From Tetrastigma voinierianum (Eukaryota > Streptophyta > Magnoliopsida > Vitales > Vitaceae): a DNA stretch of 64,000 nt. This document shows, piece by piece, positions 12,151-24,471 of the stretch. The position numbers were made by a program, and so were the translations under genes. The stretch lies in contig JAEQBH010004415.1 in the NCBI GenBank assembly GCA_016808115.1, positions 1 through 64,000 on the forward strand, in the 5' to 3' direction. The notes under the pieces were generated by a model. It was not told the origin of the DNA and did not search any database. It saw only the letters and a list, made by a program, of their open reading frames with translations. Numbering within the stretch: position 1 is the stretch's first letter; every line of letters starts with the position of its first letter.

Positions 12151-12627
12151 TTATTTATATATATAGATATATACATATTTATATATATGAATAACTATGA
12201 ATTTATATATATAGATATATACATATTTATATATATAGATACTTATATATATATATATATCATATGATGTATATAGATATATCTATAGATATATACATAT
12301 ATAGATAACTATATATATATATATATATATATACCTCTCTATATAACTATATATATATATATATATACATATCTATATATATAGATGTATATGATATATC
12401 TATGATATATATATCTACTATATGATGTATATAGATATATCTATATAGATACTATATCTCTCTATATATATATATATATAGATATATAGAATCTCATATA
12501 TCTATATATAGATGTATATCTATCTATATATAGATATATATATAGATTTATATATCTATATATATATAGATATATAAATCTATATAGATATATATATATA
12601 TATATATATAATATATATATATAAATA

Positions 12628-12667
<40 letters not shown>

Positions 12668-13344
12668 TCTATATAGAATATATATATATATAAATTTCTA
12701 TATATAAGTTATATATATATAAAATATGTATATCTATATATAGATTTATATATATAGATATATATATTTATTATATATAGATAACTATATATATATATAT
12801 ATACATATCTATATATAGATATATAAATCTATATATCTATATATATAGATATATAGATCTATATCTATATATCTATATATATATATATACATATCTATAT
12901 ATATATATATAAATATATAAATCTATATATAAATATCTATACAGATATATCTATATACATCTATATATATAAGTTATATATACAGATATCTATATATAGA
13001 TTTATATATATAGATTTATAAATCTATATATAGATATCTATATATATAAATCTATATATACTTAAGATGTATATAGATATATATAAATGTTACTTATATG
13101 ATTTATATCTATATATATATATTTATTAGATGTATAAATCTATATATAGATATTTGCATATCTATATATATATCTGTTTATAGATATATAAATCTATATA
13201 TAGATATCTATATATATATATCTATATATATATATATATATGAATACTATATATAGATTATATATTATCTATATATCTATTTATAGAATATAAATCTATA
13301 TATAGATATCTATATATATATATAGATATATAAAATATATATAT

Positions 13345-13434
<90 letters not shown>
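12151..13434. repeat. TA dinucleotide array with AGATATAT variants
   Basis: About 1.28 kb of TA repeat interspersed with self-complementary variants such as TATAGATATATA and AAATCTATATA, ending in a pure TA run. It abuts the 5' end of LTR B exactly. The same array type resumes at 15764 and 37069, so it was probably continuous before retroelements inserted. Array length in the assembly may not be exact. Confidence 0.9.
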
Positions 13435-13435
<1 letters not shown>

Positions 13436-15759
13436 GTAGACAGAGAAATTCCAATTTAAATAAGTGTAAAGCAGCAAATTTGTTACAAAATTTGTAATTT
13501 ACGATTAAAAATCCAAAATAATTAATTACGAATCTTTGGATGGCCGAAGCGGGTTATGCGGTTGGAATCGATGCCAGAAATACAACAATCAAATTTGTAA
13601 TTTGTGAGAATAATTCTAGAGATTACGCACGTTTTTTGAGCATCCACGGTTTAGGTCACTTAGTAAGTAGTTTCGATGCGACGAAGGCACAAATAGCAAG
13701 TACTCATGTACCTCAGTGGTATGGTGAAATCTATGAAAATTGACGGCCGAGTAGTGCGAATGTAGTCTGGTAAGAAGGACATAACGGTCATTTTTGGAAG
13801 GTTTTTAAGTCACTAGGAGACAAAAAGCGCTACAGTGCTTCTTCTCAATAAAAGAAAATTGGCAAAAACATTGAGAACCAGATTTTTGGGTCAGGAAGCC
13901 ATTTTTTGAGAGAGAAACTTCTCCCCAAAATGCAGTGAAATGGAGGCGTTAGTGGACTTGGGCGAAGGAAGCGTTCTCAGCGGGCAGGCTGCAGTGGACC
14001 AGGTTTAGTTTTGTGCTCAGAGGTAGTTTTCTCCCTATGTGATTTTATTCCCAATTTTAGGGTTTTTCGATGTTTCGGTTGGTTGAGGCCGTGAGGGCCG
14101 TTTGATCAGTCCTAGCTTAGGGCCAAGATTGTTAAATTTTTGAGATTTGTGGAGATGACAAGTGGCTGCGAGAATTTTAGGGGCGGTTTGGGTCTTTAAT
14201 TCAATTTTACTTTAAATCATGTGTGATGTGAATAAATCTGGGAAATGGTTTGTGGTGGTCCCGAAACATGGGACCCGAAGATTATGGAAGATTACAGGCT
14301 GTCGGGTGACAATCCGAGCTGTTGTGGGGCGGTGTGTGGAATTTATGGAATAATTCTATGTTGAGTATGGGGCGGGAATAGCTATGGAAATCGGACAGAG
14401 GTGGAGCAGATGTAGGATGGGTGGGCTGCGTGGACGGCCCACTTCCTGTTTTGGGGCTGAATTGGGGTGTTTTGTGATAATTTATTGAATAAATTCTTGC
14501 TTTGGTGGATAGGAAACTAGGAATTGGGAATGGGGCTCCCGGTTCCATCAAGAGGCAGATGTAGGAAGGTAATGGTACGCCGTGGGCTGACCCTTGCTCT
14601 CTGTTTGGGACTGTAAAAAATAGTCAGGTTTGTATGAAATGGATAGGAATTGTGTCACATATCTTTGTTTGTGTGGCAAATTGTAAAAGCAATGAAGCGG
14701 TATGTGGTAGCTAGATAGGTTAAGACACATTATTTTTAATGTGTTAGTTCAATGCACAATTACATGGAATTAAGTGTGTTATAAGCCATTGGAAGCTAGT
14801 TATGAGTTTAGCAAGTGAGCTACATTGGGTGATGAGTGATGTGTTAAATTACATGAGTGTAATTGTAGTTGATTAGCTGCCATATTGTCATATTAGTAGT
14901 AAATGGTTTTGAAAATGGCATAATGCATTTTAAATATGTGATATTTCAGGAGTTGAGGTGTTGGTTATGACAATTGATATTTTATAAACGGATATGGTTG
15001 AAGGAATTTCAAAGGATGATATTAGGAGAAATTGGGTTTAGGAGATGGGCGATAGATCTTGGATGGACAACATTTATTGGAAGCTCCTGACAGTCTCGGA
15101 GGGTAGTCGTATTTTCTGGGAATATTTCGGTAGTATATTTTCAAAACAGGGTTTGTTTGAAATGATTGTTCTCATACATGGCTTAGGCAGGTGTGAGTGG
15201 AAGTCGGTGAGGACTCGTGACATGGGGTGATCATGTAGACATTGAGTAGGATCAACGTACTTGAGTGTGTGTTTAATTTGGAGCATTGCCTGCGCATAGG
15301 TGGTGAGTAGCCCACTTAGGGCGATTCTCCTCACGAGCTTCCCCAAGCTCACCGGGTCGTGGGACCCACCTTTATTACGGGTACATGGAGCGTGGGGATG
15401 GCTAGATCTAGGGCGAGATTAGAAGAAAATTTGGATTGTGGCTTTGGCATTGTTGATAATTACATGTATTAGAAATTGAGTATTTACCCAATATATGTAG
15501 TAGTGAGAGTAAAACGTTTGAACTCTTGTAACTATTGGGTGGTATATAGTTGGCATGTATATTGAGTAATTTTATGGGTCCAAGTTAGTATTGGATATAT
15601 TGCATATATTAGATCCCATTTGGGACAGTATTTAAGTGTATATTGAGGTAGCTCCGTGCAAGAAAGGAGACTGCGGGTGCTCTAAAGTGGTCGGGTACTT
15701 GAGCCTTCACTTGTATTCAGCGGGTTGGCAGGTGATCATGGACCCAGTTTGGAAACGTC

Positions 15760-15763
<4 letters not shown>
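13435..15763 (+). mobile_element. LTR B, beta group, solo, inside TA array
   Basis: Forward LTR from TGTAGACAGAGAAATT to a worn GTCCACA end. Both sides are TA array, and neither a primer site nor an internal region follows, so it is a solo LTR. It lacks the tandem hairpin array; at about 15090-15190 it instead has the beta-type segment with TTTTCAAAACAGGG. It shares this segment with reverse LTRs G, I and J. Confidence 0.85.

Positions 15764-15812
<49 letters not shown>
15764..15812. repeat. short TA array between LTRs B and C
   Basis: Pure TA run directly joining the 3' end of LTR B to the 5' end of LTR C. Best read as a remnant of the larger array split by two insertions. Confidence 0.9.
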
Positions 15813-15817
<5 letters not shown>

Positions 15818-17963
15818 GACCAGAAATTTCAATTTGGAATAATAAAGGCAAAATGTAATTTGATTTACAAAATTGTAATTACGGTTAAAGTTTGTAATTA
15901 ATTCTCTAGATCTCGGATAATGAAAGCGGATTGTACCGTTGGAATCGTCACCATGAAATCTAGTTAGCACGTAAAATTCCGTAATTTTAAGACGGTCGAG
16001 TCGACACGTTTTTGAGGCATCGAGCGTTTCGGTCTGTGTAGATTTTGATCTTGACGAAAGTCACATATAGCATGTACTCATGTACCATAAATTGGTATGA
16101 GTGAAATGAGTGAAAGTGGCGGCAGTAGTGCTAGAATATCAAATCAAGAAATGGAGGGGAGGGAGGGACCTTAATGGGCGTTTGGGTGGTTTTAGTGGCT
16201 CTGGTAAAACCAGTCTTAGCATGGCCGTCTTCCCCAATTACAAGAGACCAAAAAAACGTGATTTCCATTGGAGGATGCAGTGAGCTTTGGGTTGAGAGAA
16301 ATGCTTTAGAGAGAGAGAGCTTCTCACAAAATCAGCGAATGGGACGGATTTGGCGGTCTTGAACAAGAAGGGAAAATGTTCTACGAGGAGCGGGCTCATA
16401 GCGTGGACCAGATTTGCAGTTTTGACAACTCAAGAGGTAGGATTTTGTCCCTATTTGAGTTTTTACTCCCATTTAAGTGTTTTGATGTTTGGTGGGTTTG
16501 AGGCCGTGAGGGCCGTTTGATCGGTCCCAAAACATGGGACGAATTGTGGGAATTTTCTTGGGATTTTTAGGTGGCCAGTGACTACAGGCGTCTGTTTGTT
16601 TGTGTGGAAATTGTCATTAAAATGCATGTTTGAGATGATAAAGATCTCGGGAATGGGTCGTATGATGCATCCCGAATATGGGACGAATTGATGCAAAGGT
16701 TTTCTTTGAGCGAGGTGCGTAGTAGCTCATGGCTGTTGGGTGTGGTTTGTTTAATTTGTGTATTAAATGTTTGCTTTGTATGCTTTGGGCGGGAATGGCG
16801 TGGTGCGGAGTTCACTAAGTGATGGTGTTTCAATGATTTTAGGGAATAGTAAGCAGGGTTTCACTATTCCGGGAATAGTGACCTAAAATATATTTTTGTG
16901 AAGAAGTGCGTGTAGTAGGAGTGATTTCGTTAAATTACTCGTGTATGATCATTAGCAAGTGAGCTAATTTTGATGTGTGATTAAAGTTTTATGTAAATAT
17001 ATTCATGTATATATATTTGCAAAAAGCATGATTTAAGGCGAATTGGGGCAGCATACATGCATTCCATACCGCTGGAGACATCCTGGAATATAGGAATGAG
17101 TGTGAGATGAGTCACAGAAACAAGGTTCGGAGGGTAGTCTAAATGTAAATTATGGAGGGTAGTCAAACTAAATAATATATCAACCGTCGGGCGGCCCAGT
17201 TGATATTATTTATTCATTAAGATGCGTCACAAGCCAAAATGTCAGCGAAGTCGGAGCGGCCCGGTTGATATTTATTCATCGGAGAGGTAGTCCCACAAAC
17301 AATTATGTCAGTATTGGGCATTGATCGATATATATTCATCGGAAGGGTCCTTACTAATAAATTAATAATTCTCATACGAGTGGCGGAGTGTGAGAGGAGA
17401 GGAGAGTCGGTGAGACTCGGGATGCGAGTTGGTCACGTAGACATTCAAGTAGGATCATGCATTTGCTTGAATGTTTGTTTAAAGTGGAACATTACCTTTG
17501 CACTTAGGTGGGTAGTATTGTTGCAGAGATTCTCCTGCGAGCTTTAGCTCACCCCGTCGTGGGATCCCCTTTTTCACAGGTACAGGGAGCGTGCGAGGAG
17601 ACGAGTTCGTCCTTGAGGTTGTATTAGAAGAAAGCCCAGGGTTTGTGGCTGATTTATACATGTTAAAATTCTCATTTTGTGCCATGTATTGTATAAGAGT
17701 AAAAACATATTAACTCTTGAAACTATTGGATATAGTTTGGATATATTGTGTTGATACGAGTTGATGGGCCCAGTAGCGTGTTGGATATATATATTGCATA
17801 TATTGGTGGGACCGAGGTTTATACGGGTTTTGTATTTGGGTGGGAGGCTCCTAGGTACAGGGACTACGCGGATTTACTACTAAAGTGGCGTCGGACGGCA
17901 GGCCTCCACTTGTATTGTGGTTGGCCAGATGAGTGTCGCGGACCCGGGTTTTAGGCGTCGACA
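15813..17963 (+). mobile_element. LTR C, 5' LTR of the outer element
   Basis: Forward alpha LTR with a worn start (TAATAGACCAGAAATTTC) and an end in GCGTCGACA. It shares with LTR F a block absent from D and E: GGCCGTCTTCCCC, GTGATTTCCATTGGAGGA and GAGAAATGCTTTAGAGAGAG (16220-16320 here, 35288-35380 in F). This identifies F as its partner. A family leader follows, but the primer site is deleted. Confidence 0.85.
17165..17370 (+). repeat. hairpin array of LTR C
   Basis: Three worn units of the alpha array; the first has ATATCAAC and GTTGATAT arms around a GC-rich loop, followed by the GGAGAGGTAGTCC-type spacer. The second unit is shortened. Confidence 0.65.
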
Positions 17964-18854
17964 GTGTGGGCTTGGATATATACGAATACCTAGGGGGCTC
18001 GGGTAGGGTATCCATCACCATAGGTGGTTTGATGTGGAACACAGTGGGTGACCTATGGATGGAGGATTTGGAGCTTAGGCCATGGTTGAGGAAGAACATC
18101 ACCACTTTCGGTGTGGTATGATGTAGGTTAGGTATGAGATTACCTAGAAGGCACGAGAGAGAAATTAGAACCACGCATGTGTTTTGATTGTGGAATCATG
18201 TGATGGTATGATTGATGTTATAACATGTTGATTGATCATGTGTTGTGTTTGAATTTGTGTGCTTAGGTGGATAGCACTTGAGACGAATAAACTAAAATGT
18301 TGAACACTAGGATTAGTGTGAGAACAAGTTAGTTGAAATTTTTTGGTAAAATGGTCGGAAACAGTGCAGACGAATGACTCAGTTTTAGGACAGTCGGTGT
18401 GGGTTTTGTGGGAAAACTAGAAAATTATTTCAGTTTTTTTGCACAAGATAAATAACTAAAATTTCCTGATTAAAATTTTCTTGAAGTAGCGGAAAAATTT
18501 CTTTATTGAAAAAAAATGGCGATGAAAATAATTTTCTAAGATTTTACAGAGTGGTACAATTGAAGAAAATGGGGGTAAAATAAATTTTTAAAATTTATTT
18601 GAGTGTATCAAGAAAATGAAAAAAAAAAATAATAATAATTTTAGTGATTTTCGGTGATGGAAATATTTGGAAAAAATAATAATAATAATGAAAAAATTTT
18701 TTTGGTGCAGGACCACGAGAATGGGCTCTTTGCCCGTTGTGAGCTGAGAGCAAAGGCCCGGCTGGGGCGGAGTCTTGACGTGCGTGGGCGTCACGAGAGC
18801 GTCTGTATTGGGCGTCTTGGGTATTTGGCCCAGGGCGGCGGTGCGGGGCGCGTT
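17964..18854 (+). mobile_element. leader of the outer element, first part
   Basis: Non-coding leader between the 5' LTR and gag. It contains the CCATCACC...GGTGGTTTGATGTGG segment, then A-rich repeats with AAATTTATTTGAGTG near 18590, and ends in the start of the GC-rich island (about 18720-18854). At 18855 a complete element (D to E) is inserted, and the GC-rich island resumes at 30545. The primer site that should start this leader is lost. Confidence 0.75.
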
Positions 18855-20848
18855 TGTAAGACCAGAAATTCAATTTAAGGTCAGGGCAAAATCGTAATTT
18901 TGATTACAAAATTTTAATTACAGGTTAAATCATGGTAAATTCCCTAGATCTCGATGACAAAACAAGATTGCACCGTTGGAATCGTCACCATGAGAAATCT
19001 AGTTAGCACGTAAATTTAGCAATTCCTAGCGAGAGACGGTCGGATTCGGCATTTTTCGAGGCATCGCGTTTTGGGTCACGAATGTCGATTTTCGATCGAC
19101 GAAGGCACATATAGCATGCTCATGTACCATAAGTGGTATGAGTAGAGAATGATGAAATGGACGGTAGTAGTCTGGAATATCAAATCTACGGGAAATGGAG
19201 GGACATAATGGGCATTTTTAGATTTGATTTAAATCATAAAATGCCCGAAATAGCCAATAGTGTATCTTCTCCTTAAATGAACCAAAGCGAACGTGGGGAG
19301 CAATTTGAGAATCCGATGTTGCCATTGTTAGAGCTTCTAGAGAGAGGTGCTTCTCTGAAATACGACGATCGGGCTGGATTGGATTCGATGGAAGCGAAGG
19401 GAAAACGTTACCAACGGGTGGACTCTGGCGTGGACCCCGGGTTTGAGAATTTTTGACAACTCCAAGAGGTAGGATTTTCTCCCACTAGTTGCGTTTTATT
19501 CCCATTTTAAAGGGTTTTTCCATGTTACATTGGTTTGGGGCCGTGGGGGCCGTTTGATCGGTCCCGAACATTGGGACCGGGTGGGTAAAATTTTGAAACC
19601 AAATGGAGGCGACCCGTGGCTGCTCCATGACTTAATGGTGTAAAGGGTTTGTTTTGGGTGTAAATCATGCTTTGATTGAATTTGAGCGGGAATGGCGTGA
19701 ATTTCGGGTTACTAAGTGAGCAGTTGATTTATGAATCTTCGGGAATAGTAATCGGGGGTTTCACTATTCGAGGAACAATGACAAGAAAATAATTTCGTAA
19801 AATTATGTGTTTGGTTAAGTAATTTGAATCGAATTGCTTGTGTTTGAACATTAGTGAGTGAGCTAATTTTGGTGTTTGAAATGCTAATTTCATATAACAT
19901 GGTATGTGGCTCTCATTTTGTACCAGTATTCATGTATATATATTTGCATGTGGTTTTAGGCGTATTGGGCGGCATGCATGCATTCCATATGCACTTTAGG
20001 ACACCTAAGTTTTAGAGTAGAGTGTGAGACAAGTCTGAAAAGGTTCGGAGGTTATGTCTATGTGCTTGAAAATGTTGGTTAGTCAAACTAAATAATATAT
20101 CCAGCGTCGGAGGCGGCCGGTTGATATATATATTCCGCCCGGAAGGTGATCCGAGCAAATAATATATATCGATATTCGGATGACCCGGTGATATATATTT
20201 ATCGGGAGGAGTTAATCAGTAATAATATAATAATTCTCATACGGGAGGCTTGGCGAGTGTGAGAGAGCCAGTGAGGACTCGGGATCCCGAGTTAGTCATG
20301 TAGACATTCAAGTAGGATCATGCATTTTGCTTGATGGTGTTTATTTTGATTGTTGCTTTGCATAGGTGGTGGTAGCCCCGCTAGGCGTTCTCCCTCTTGA
20401 GCTTTAGCTCACCCCAGGTCGTGGGACCCCCTTTGTTCACCCGGTACGGGGAGCGTGCGGGGACGGCTCGTCTAGGGGCGAGATTAGAAGAAAAGCGGGA
20501 TTGTGGCTTGGCTTGGCATTCATCTGCATATATTAAATTTTTCTAATTTAATATATATTTATATAAAGATAATTATTATTCAACACTAAACTATTGGATA
20601 TGAAGTTGTTGTAGTATGATGGTATTGTTTATGAGACCAAGTGGCCGTCTTATTCATATTGTAGAATATATTGGACTATTTGGAATGAATTAAATGCCGG
20701 TTTATACGGGTTATGTCTTTGGGTAGAGCTCTGAATTACAGGAGACTGCGGGTTACCTCAGAGTGGCGTCGGAGTGGCAGGCCTCACTTGTATTCCACGT
20801 AGGTTGTGAATTAGTCAAACGGACCCACGGGATTAGGGTGTCCTGACA
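18855..20848 (+). mobile_element. LTR D, 5' LTR of the inner element
   Basis: Starts TGTAAGACCAGAAATTC and ends CCTGACA. It shares with LTR E the block AATAGCCAATAGTGTATC followed by CTCCTTAAATGAACC (19250-19280 here, 28960-28990 in E), which replaces the C/F block. It is therefore paired with E. The left flank is GC-island sequence ending GCGCGTT, and the right flank of E begins GCGCG, a possible imperfect target duplication. Confidence 0.85.
20088..20240 (+). repeat. hairpin array of LTR D
   Basis: About two units. The first has a ccagcgtcggaggcggccgg loop region between AATATATC and GTTGATATAT; later spacers are worn. Confidence 0.6.
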
Positions 20849-21189
20849 GTATGAGCAGGTATAAAATACTGAGGAGCTCGGGTTTGGGTATCATCACCAC
20901 CTAAGTGGTTTGATGTGAATATAGGTATGGAAACCTATGGATTGAGGATTTAGGCTTAGGTCATAGCGGTAAGAAACCATCACCACTAAAGTGCGATTGA
21001 TGTGTGAGTTTAGGTATGAGATTACCCTAGGAAAATCACGAGGACAAAACTAGGACACTACGTGTTTGTGTGTTGATGTGTTTTGTGTGATTTTGTGAAT
21101 CATTTGGTGATTATTGCATAACATGGGTGTTAGGTGTTATGTGATTGGAAATTTTTTGGAGTTATATGCTTGGTGATGGCAGGAGGATG

Positions 21190-21830
21190 TATTTGAACAT
21201 TTGGGGGTTTCACGGTGTGTAAGGCGGAAAGGGAAAAAAAATAAAAATAAATTTTTAATAAATTTATTTGATGAGAGTGAAGAAAAATGAGAAGAAATGT
21301 TAAAGTAAAGAAAATAAATTTTTGTTAAGTTTATTTGGTATAGCCAGAGAAGAAAATGATTTTCTAGGTCACAAAGTGGTAAAATTGAAGAAAATGAGAG
21401 GAAAATAAATTTTAGAAATTTATTTTGAGTGGAGAAAATTTTTTGAGTGGAAAGCTGGAAAAAAAAATAATAAATAAATAAATTTTATAAATTTATTTGA
21501 TGAAAGAGGAAAAATAATTTTCCTAAGGTTTATATGGTGTAAAATTGAAGAAAAGTAGAAGAAAATAGAATTTTTTATAAATTTATTTATGTATTACAGT
21601 GAATGAAAAAAAAAAAAAAATGGAAGTAAAATAAATTTTTATGAATTTGTTTTGAGTGTCGAAAATGGGAAAAAAAAAATGATTTTAGTGATTTTAGAGA
21701 TTTTCCAATTTACGGAAATAAATGAAAAAATAATGATAAATAATTTTTTTGAGTATAAACTTAGTTTAAGACTCTTGCCGTTATAATGGGAAAAAAAAAA
21801 AAAAAAGAAAATTTTGTATTCTGATATTAA
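21190..21830 (+). repeat. A-rich palindromic repeat array in the leader
   Basis: Imperfect repeats built on AAATAAATTTTTATAAATTTATTTG-like units (a self-complementary core) separated by GTGAAGAAAA-type purine spacers. Present at the same position in the leaders at 18400-18720 and 58550-59060. Function unknown. Confidence 0.65.
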
Positions 21831-22089
21831 AATTGTATTACGAAACGTTAGGAGAGAATCTTGGGGAAAAAAAAAAATTTGTATTGCAAGATGGGTGTTT
21901 GACTGATAATGTTTCTGATATCTGATGTCTATGACAGGAGGAATTTGGCGAGTACAATATTGTATCTAATTTGAAGTGTATTCTAGCGTGAAGCAGCGGC
22001 GAGAATTTTTGTGTCATGATACCACATGGTATGTGTAATGCAGGTTGGTAGCGTCTGAGGAGGCAACAAGCGACATGACGTCTCATGAT

Positions 22090-22390
22090 GAGGAACCTGC
22101 CCGAGACGCGTAGCAGCGGCAACCGCGCGAAGCGCGCCAGCGAGGAAGCCAACGCCGCCGCCGAAGCGCCGCGGCGGCAGCGCCAAAGCGCCGCGGCCAG
22201 CCTTAGCAAAGAAGCTTCAGCAGCGGCGGCGCGAAGCGCGCGCAGCGCTTTGCGCGCCGAAATGCGCGCTTAGCAGCGCCAGCGCGCGGCAGCGGCGATA
22301 GCGCTATGAGCCGCCGCAGCGCCGTGGCCAGCAGCGCGCCGCCGCCAGCACAAGGCGCCCATTTAGCGGCCCTTGGGCGGTGCACTCGGT
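22090..22390. repeat. GC- and CpG-rich island in the inner leader
   Basis: Dense GCGC, GCGAAGCGC and GCCGCGG motifs in an otherwise AT-rich leader. Equivalent islands are at 18720-18854 plus 30545-30740 (outer element) and 59340-59660 (third element). Open frames on both strands are an effect of composition (Ala/Arg-rich) and not conserved. The inner element itself is inserted within the outer element's island. Confidence 0.8.
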
Positions 22391-23000
22391 GCACTCGGCT
22401 GTTTTCGATCAGTTTTTGACTCGTTTTTTTTTTTCAGCGTCACCAAATGAACACTTGTTCATTGTAAATAAAATATTTTCGAAAAATAATATTTATTAAA
22501 TTCAAATAAAATCAAATAATTTTGATAAAATTTTCAAAAAAATAAAATAAATTGCCAAAAATAAAATTTTTGAAAATAAAAATTTAGTTGAAAACGATGC
22601 TAAGTTGTAGAAACGATTTAAGTATACACTAAGTTATGTGTATGATTAGTTAATTAATCTTGGGGCTGATTATGCCTTAGAACCTTTGTATTGGATTAAT
22701 TATTAAATTTGAAATAAGTGGTGCGCGGTAGTTAAAGTAGGGAGTATATCTTGAGGTGAGAATGCGTATGGGAAAAAGGAGTAAAATACTAAGGTTATGG
22801 ATTTGGGTGCAGGGATTTGGGTAATGAAATGAACAAGGCCTAAAATTTTATTTGAATAAGCGAATTAAGTGGTTGGAATTTAGCACCACACTTAGGAAAT
22901 GGGCAGTCGGAGTTCATGGTTGTCAAGTCACATTGGCATGTGCATTGCTAGTTGACCGAAATAGAAGTTAGATGACTCTTGTTGCCATGTTAATCGTGTA

Positions 23001-23640
23001 AGTATTAGTAAGTCGAGACGTGAAAACGTCCACGGGGCCTTTGATCGGGCACAATGGTGTTTGATCGGACTTTTGCGAGAAATTTGTAGGTATTACGACC
23101 GAATCTTGTAACTTACAGGACTGTGTAGCATGAGCGGAAGATCCTAGCCAGGAGGGTTTAGAGGCGTACCTGCATCCTCGAGCATTCACGGGGAGAAAGA
23201 TGGTGGTGGGGCGTATTAGTTTCATGCGAGCAGAAAGTGTTGGGGCTTCATAGAGATTACCTCAGGCGGGCCGGGTTAGACTGGGCTGCGTTTTTGGCTA
23301 AGAGGAATAGGGCCGAATAAGGTGGGAAATGGGCGAGGACCTCTGGGACAGCAGAGGGCGTTTTACATATGAATTCTCCTGGGTTGGGGGCTGAGAATGG
23401 GTGATATGTCAAGGTTGTGAGTTAAGGATCTGAGGACTCTACTCCTGATGGACACGAAAGGATTATGGATATATCGAGTTCGATGTCATCACTTGGGATG
23501 GATTGGTTGGCTTGATTTACAGGTTGTTATCGATTGTGGCGAGAGAAGTCTTAGCCTACGTGGGATAATTTTCGTGTTGTATTCGGGAATGAAGCCGATA
23601 TTTTGCCCCGAGACAGTATCGATTGGTAGCCAGGGGTGAT
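23001..23640 (+). pseudogene. gag-pol: gag N-terminus/capsid and protease C-half relic (inner)
   Basis: The GACGTGAAAACGTCCACGGGG segment near 23015 is the worn gag start (compare the ATG at 60301; the ATG is lost here). Capsid remnants at about 23190-23330 include a Gly-Gly-Lys-Trp-Ala-Arg-Thr end. At 23448-23600 follows the second half of a retropepsin: a Met-Asp start, an Ile-Glu-Phe-Asp-Val-like strand, Gly-Met-Asp-Trp-Leu, and Val-Ile-Asp-Cys-Gly-Glu. The gag C-terminus and the protease active-site half that should lie between are absent. Broken by stops. Confidence 0.7.
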
Positions 23641-23959
23641 TGGCGGAGGTTTCTTACTTGAGTACTTTAAAGGAATGGTGAGACCGGACTCAAGATACCA
23701 CCTCGATGGTTTGCAGTGCGTGAATATTTTCCGGATGAGCTACGGACTACCTCCATAGGGATGTAGACTTCGGTATCGAGTTACCACAGTGCTAACTTAT
23801 CTCTATGATTCCACTTGGATGTGCCGTGGGTTGAGTTAGTAGGGCCGAGTCCAGCTACAAGGGGGCTGTGGACAAAGGGATTATTAGGCCAGAGCACTTC
23901 ACCCCCCGAGGGCGCTTAGTTGGTTGCGAAGAAAGAGAGCGGAACCTTCGGTATGAAGT

Positions 23960-24471
23960 GGTATGGAACGGGTGAGCCGGGTTATGATCCGAATCGATTT
24001 ACCCATTGCAGGGATCGATGCAGTTTATTTGATCGAGTTGGAGGGTGCGAGTCTACTCCAAGATAGACCCTTGGTTGTCATCGGTGAGGATTAGGGAGAA
24101 CAGTATCCACTAAGGCTGCGTTTAGGACCCAGCGTTGGGGGCACTTTGGTTTACGGTGATGCCCTTTGGATTGGCGAAGTCGCCCATTTATCATTCATGA
24201 ACCTCATGCATAGGGTGTTCCAACCTTATCTAGATAGGTTGTGTAGTCTTCGGGATGAACATTTTGATCTACTCCCGGTCAGTGGGAGCATGAGTATCAC
24301 TTGAGGATTGTATTACGGTTGAGACCATCGGTTGTATACCAAGTTCCGGTAAGTCACGGTTTAGCTTGCGAGGGGAGAGATTTTGGGACACGTGGTGTCA
24401 GCACCATGGTGTCCGGTCATTCAGAAGGTTGAGCGTGATGCGTTGTGAAGGCCGAGATATCAATCTTCGGA
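23960..24471 (+). pseudogene. reverse transcriptase relic (inner)
   Basis: Aligns base by base with the open RT frame at 61288. Recognisable are the start near CGATTTACCCATTGCAGGGATCGATG, the CCCTTTGGATTGGCGAA segment (Pro-Phe-Gly-Leu) at about 24161, and the segment around 24255 where the catalytic Val-Asp-Asp has been altered. Frameshifts are frequent. It ends at the reverse solo LTR N. Confidence 0.75.

Larger units (their letters stand above)
20849..23000 (+). mobile_element. leader of the inner element
   Basis: Non-coding leader. The primer site is eroded (GTATGAGCAGG where TGGTATCAGAGC is expected). Near 20880-21040 are the GGGTATCATCACCACC and GGCTTAGGTCAT segments shared with the other leaders. 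21190-21830 is an A-rich imperfect tandem array, 22090-22390 a GC-rich island, and 22430-22620 an AT-rich stretch of AAAATAAAATTTTTGA type. The conserved GTATACACTAAGTTATGTGT segment near 22624 precedes gag. The ORFs in the GC island are not conserved between copies. Confidence 0.7.
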
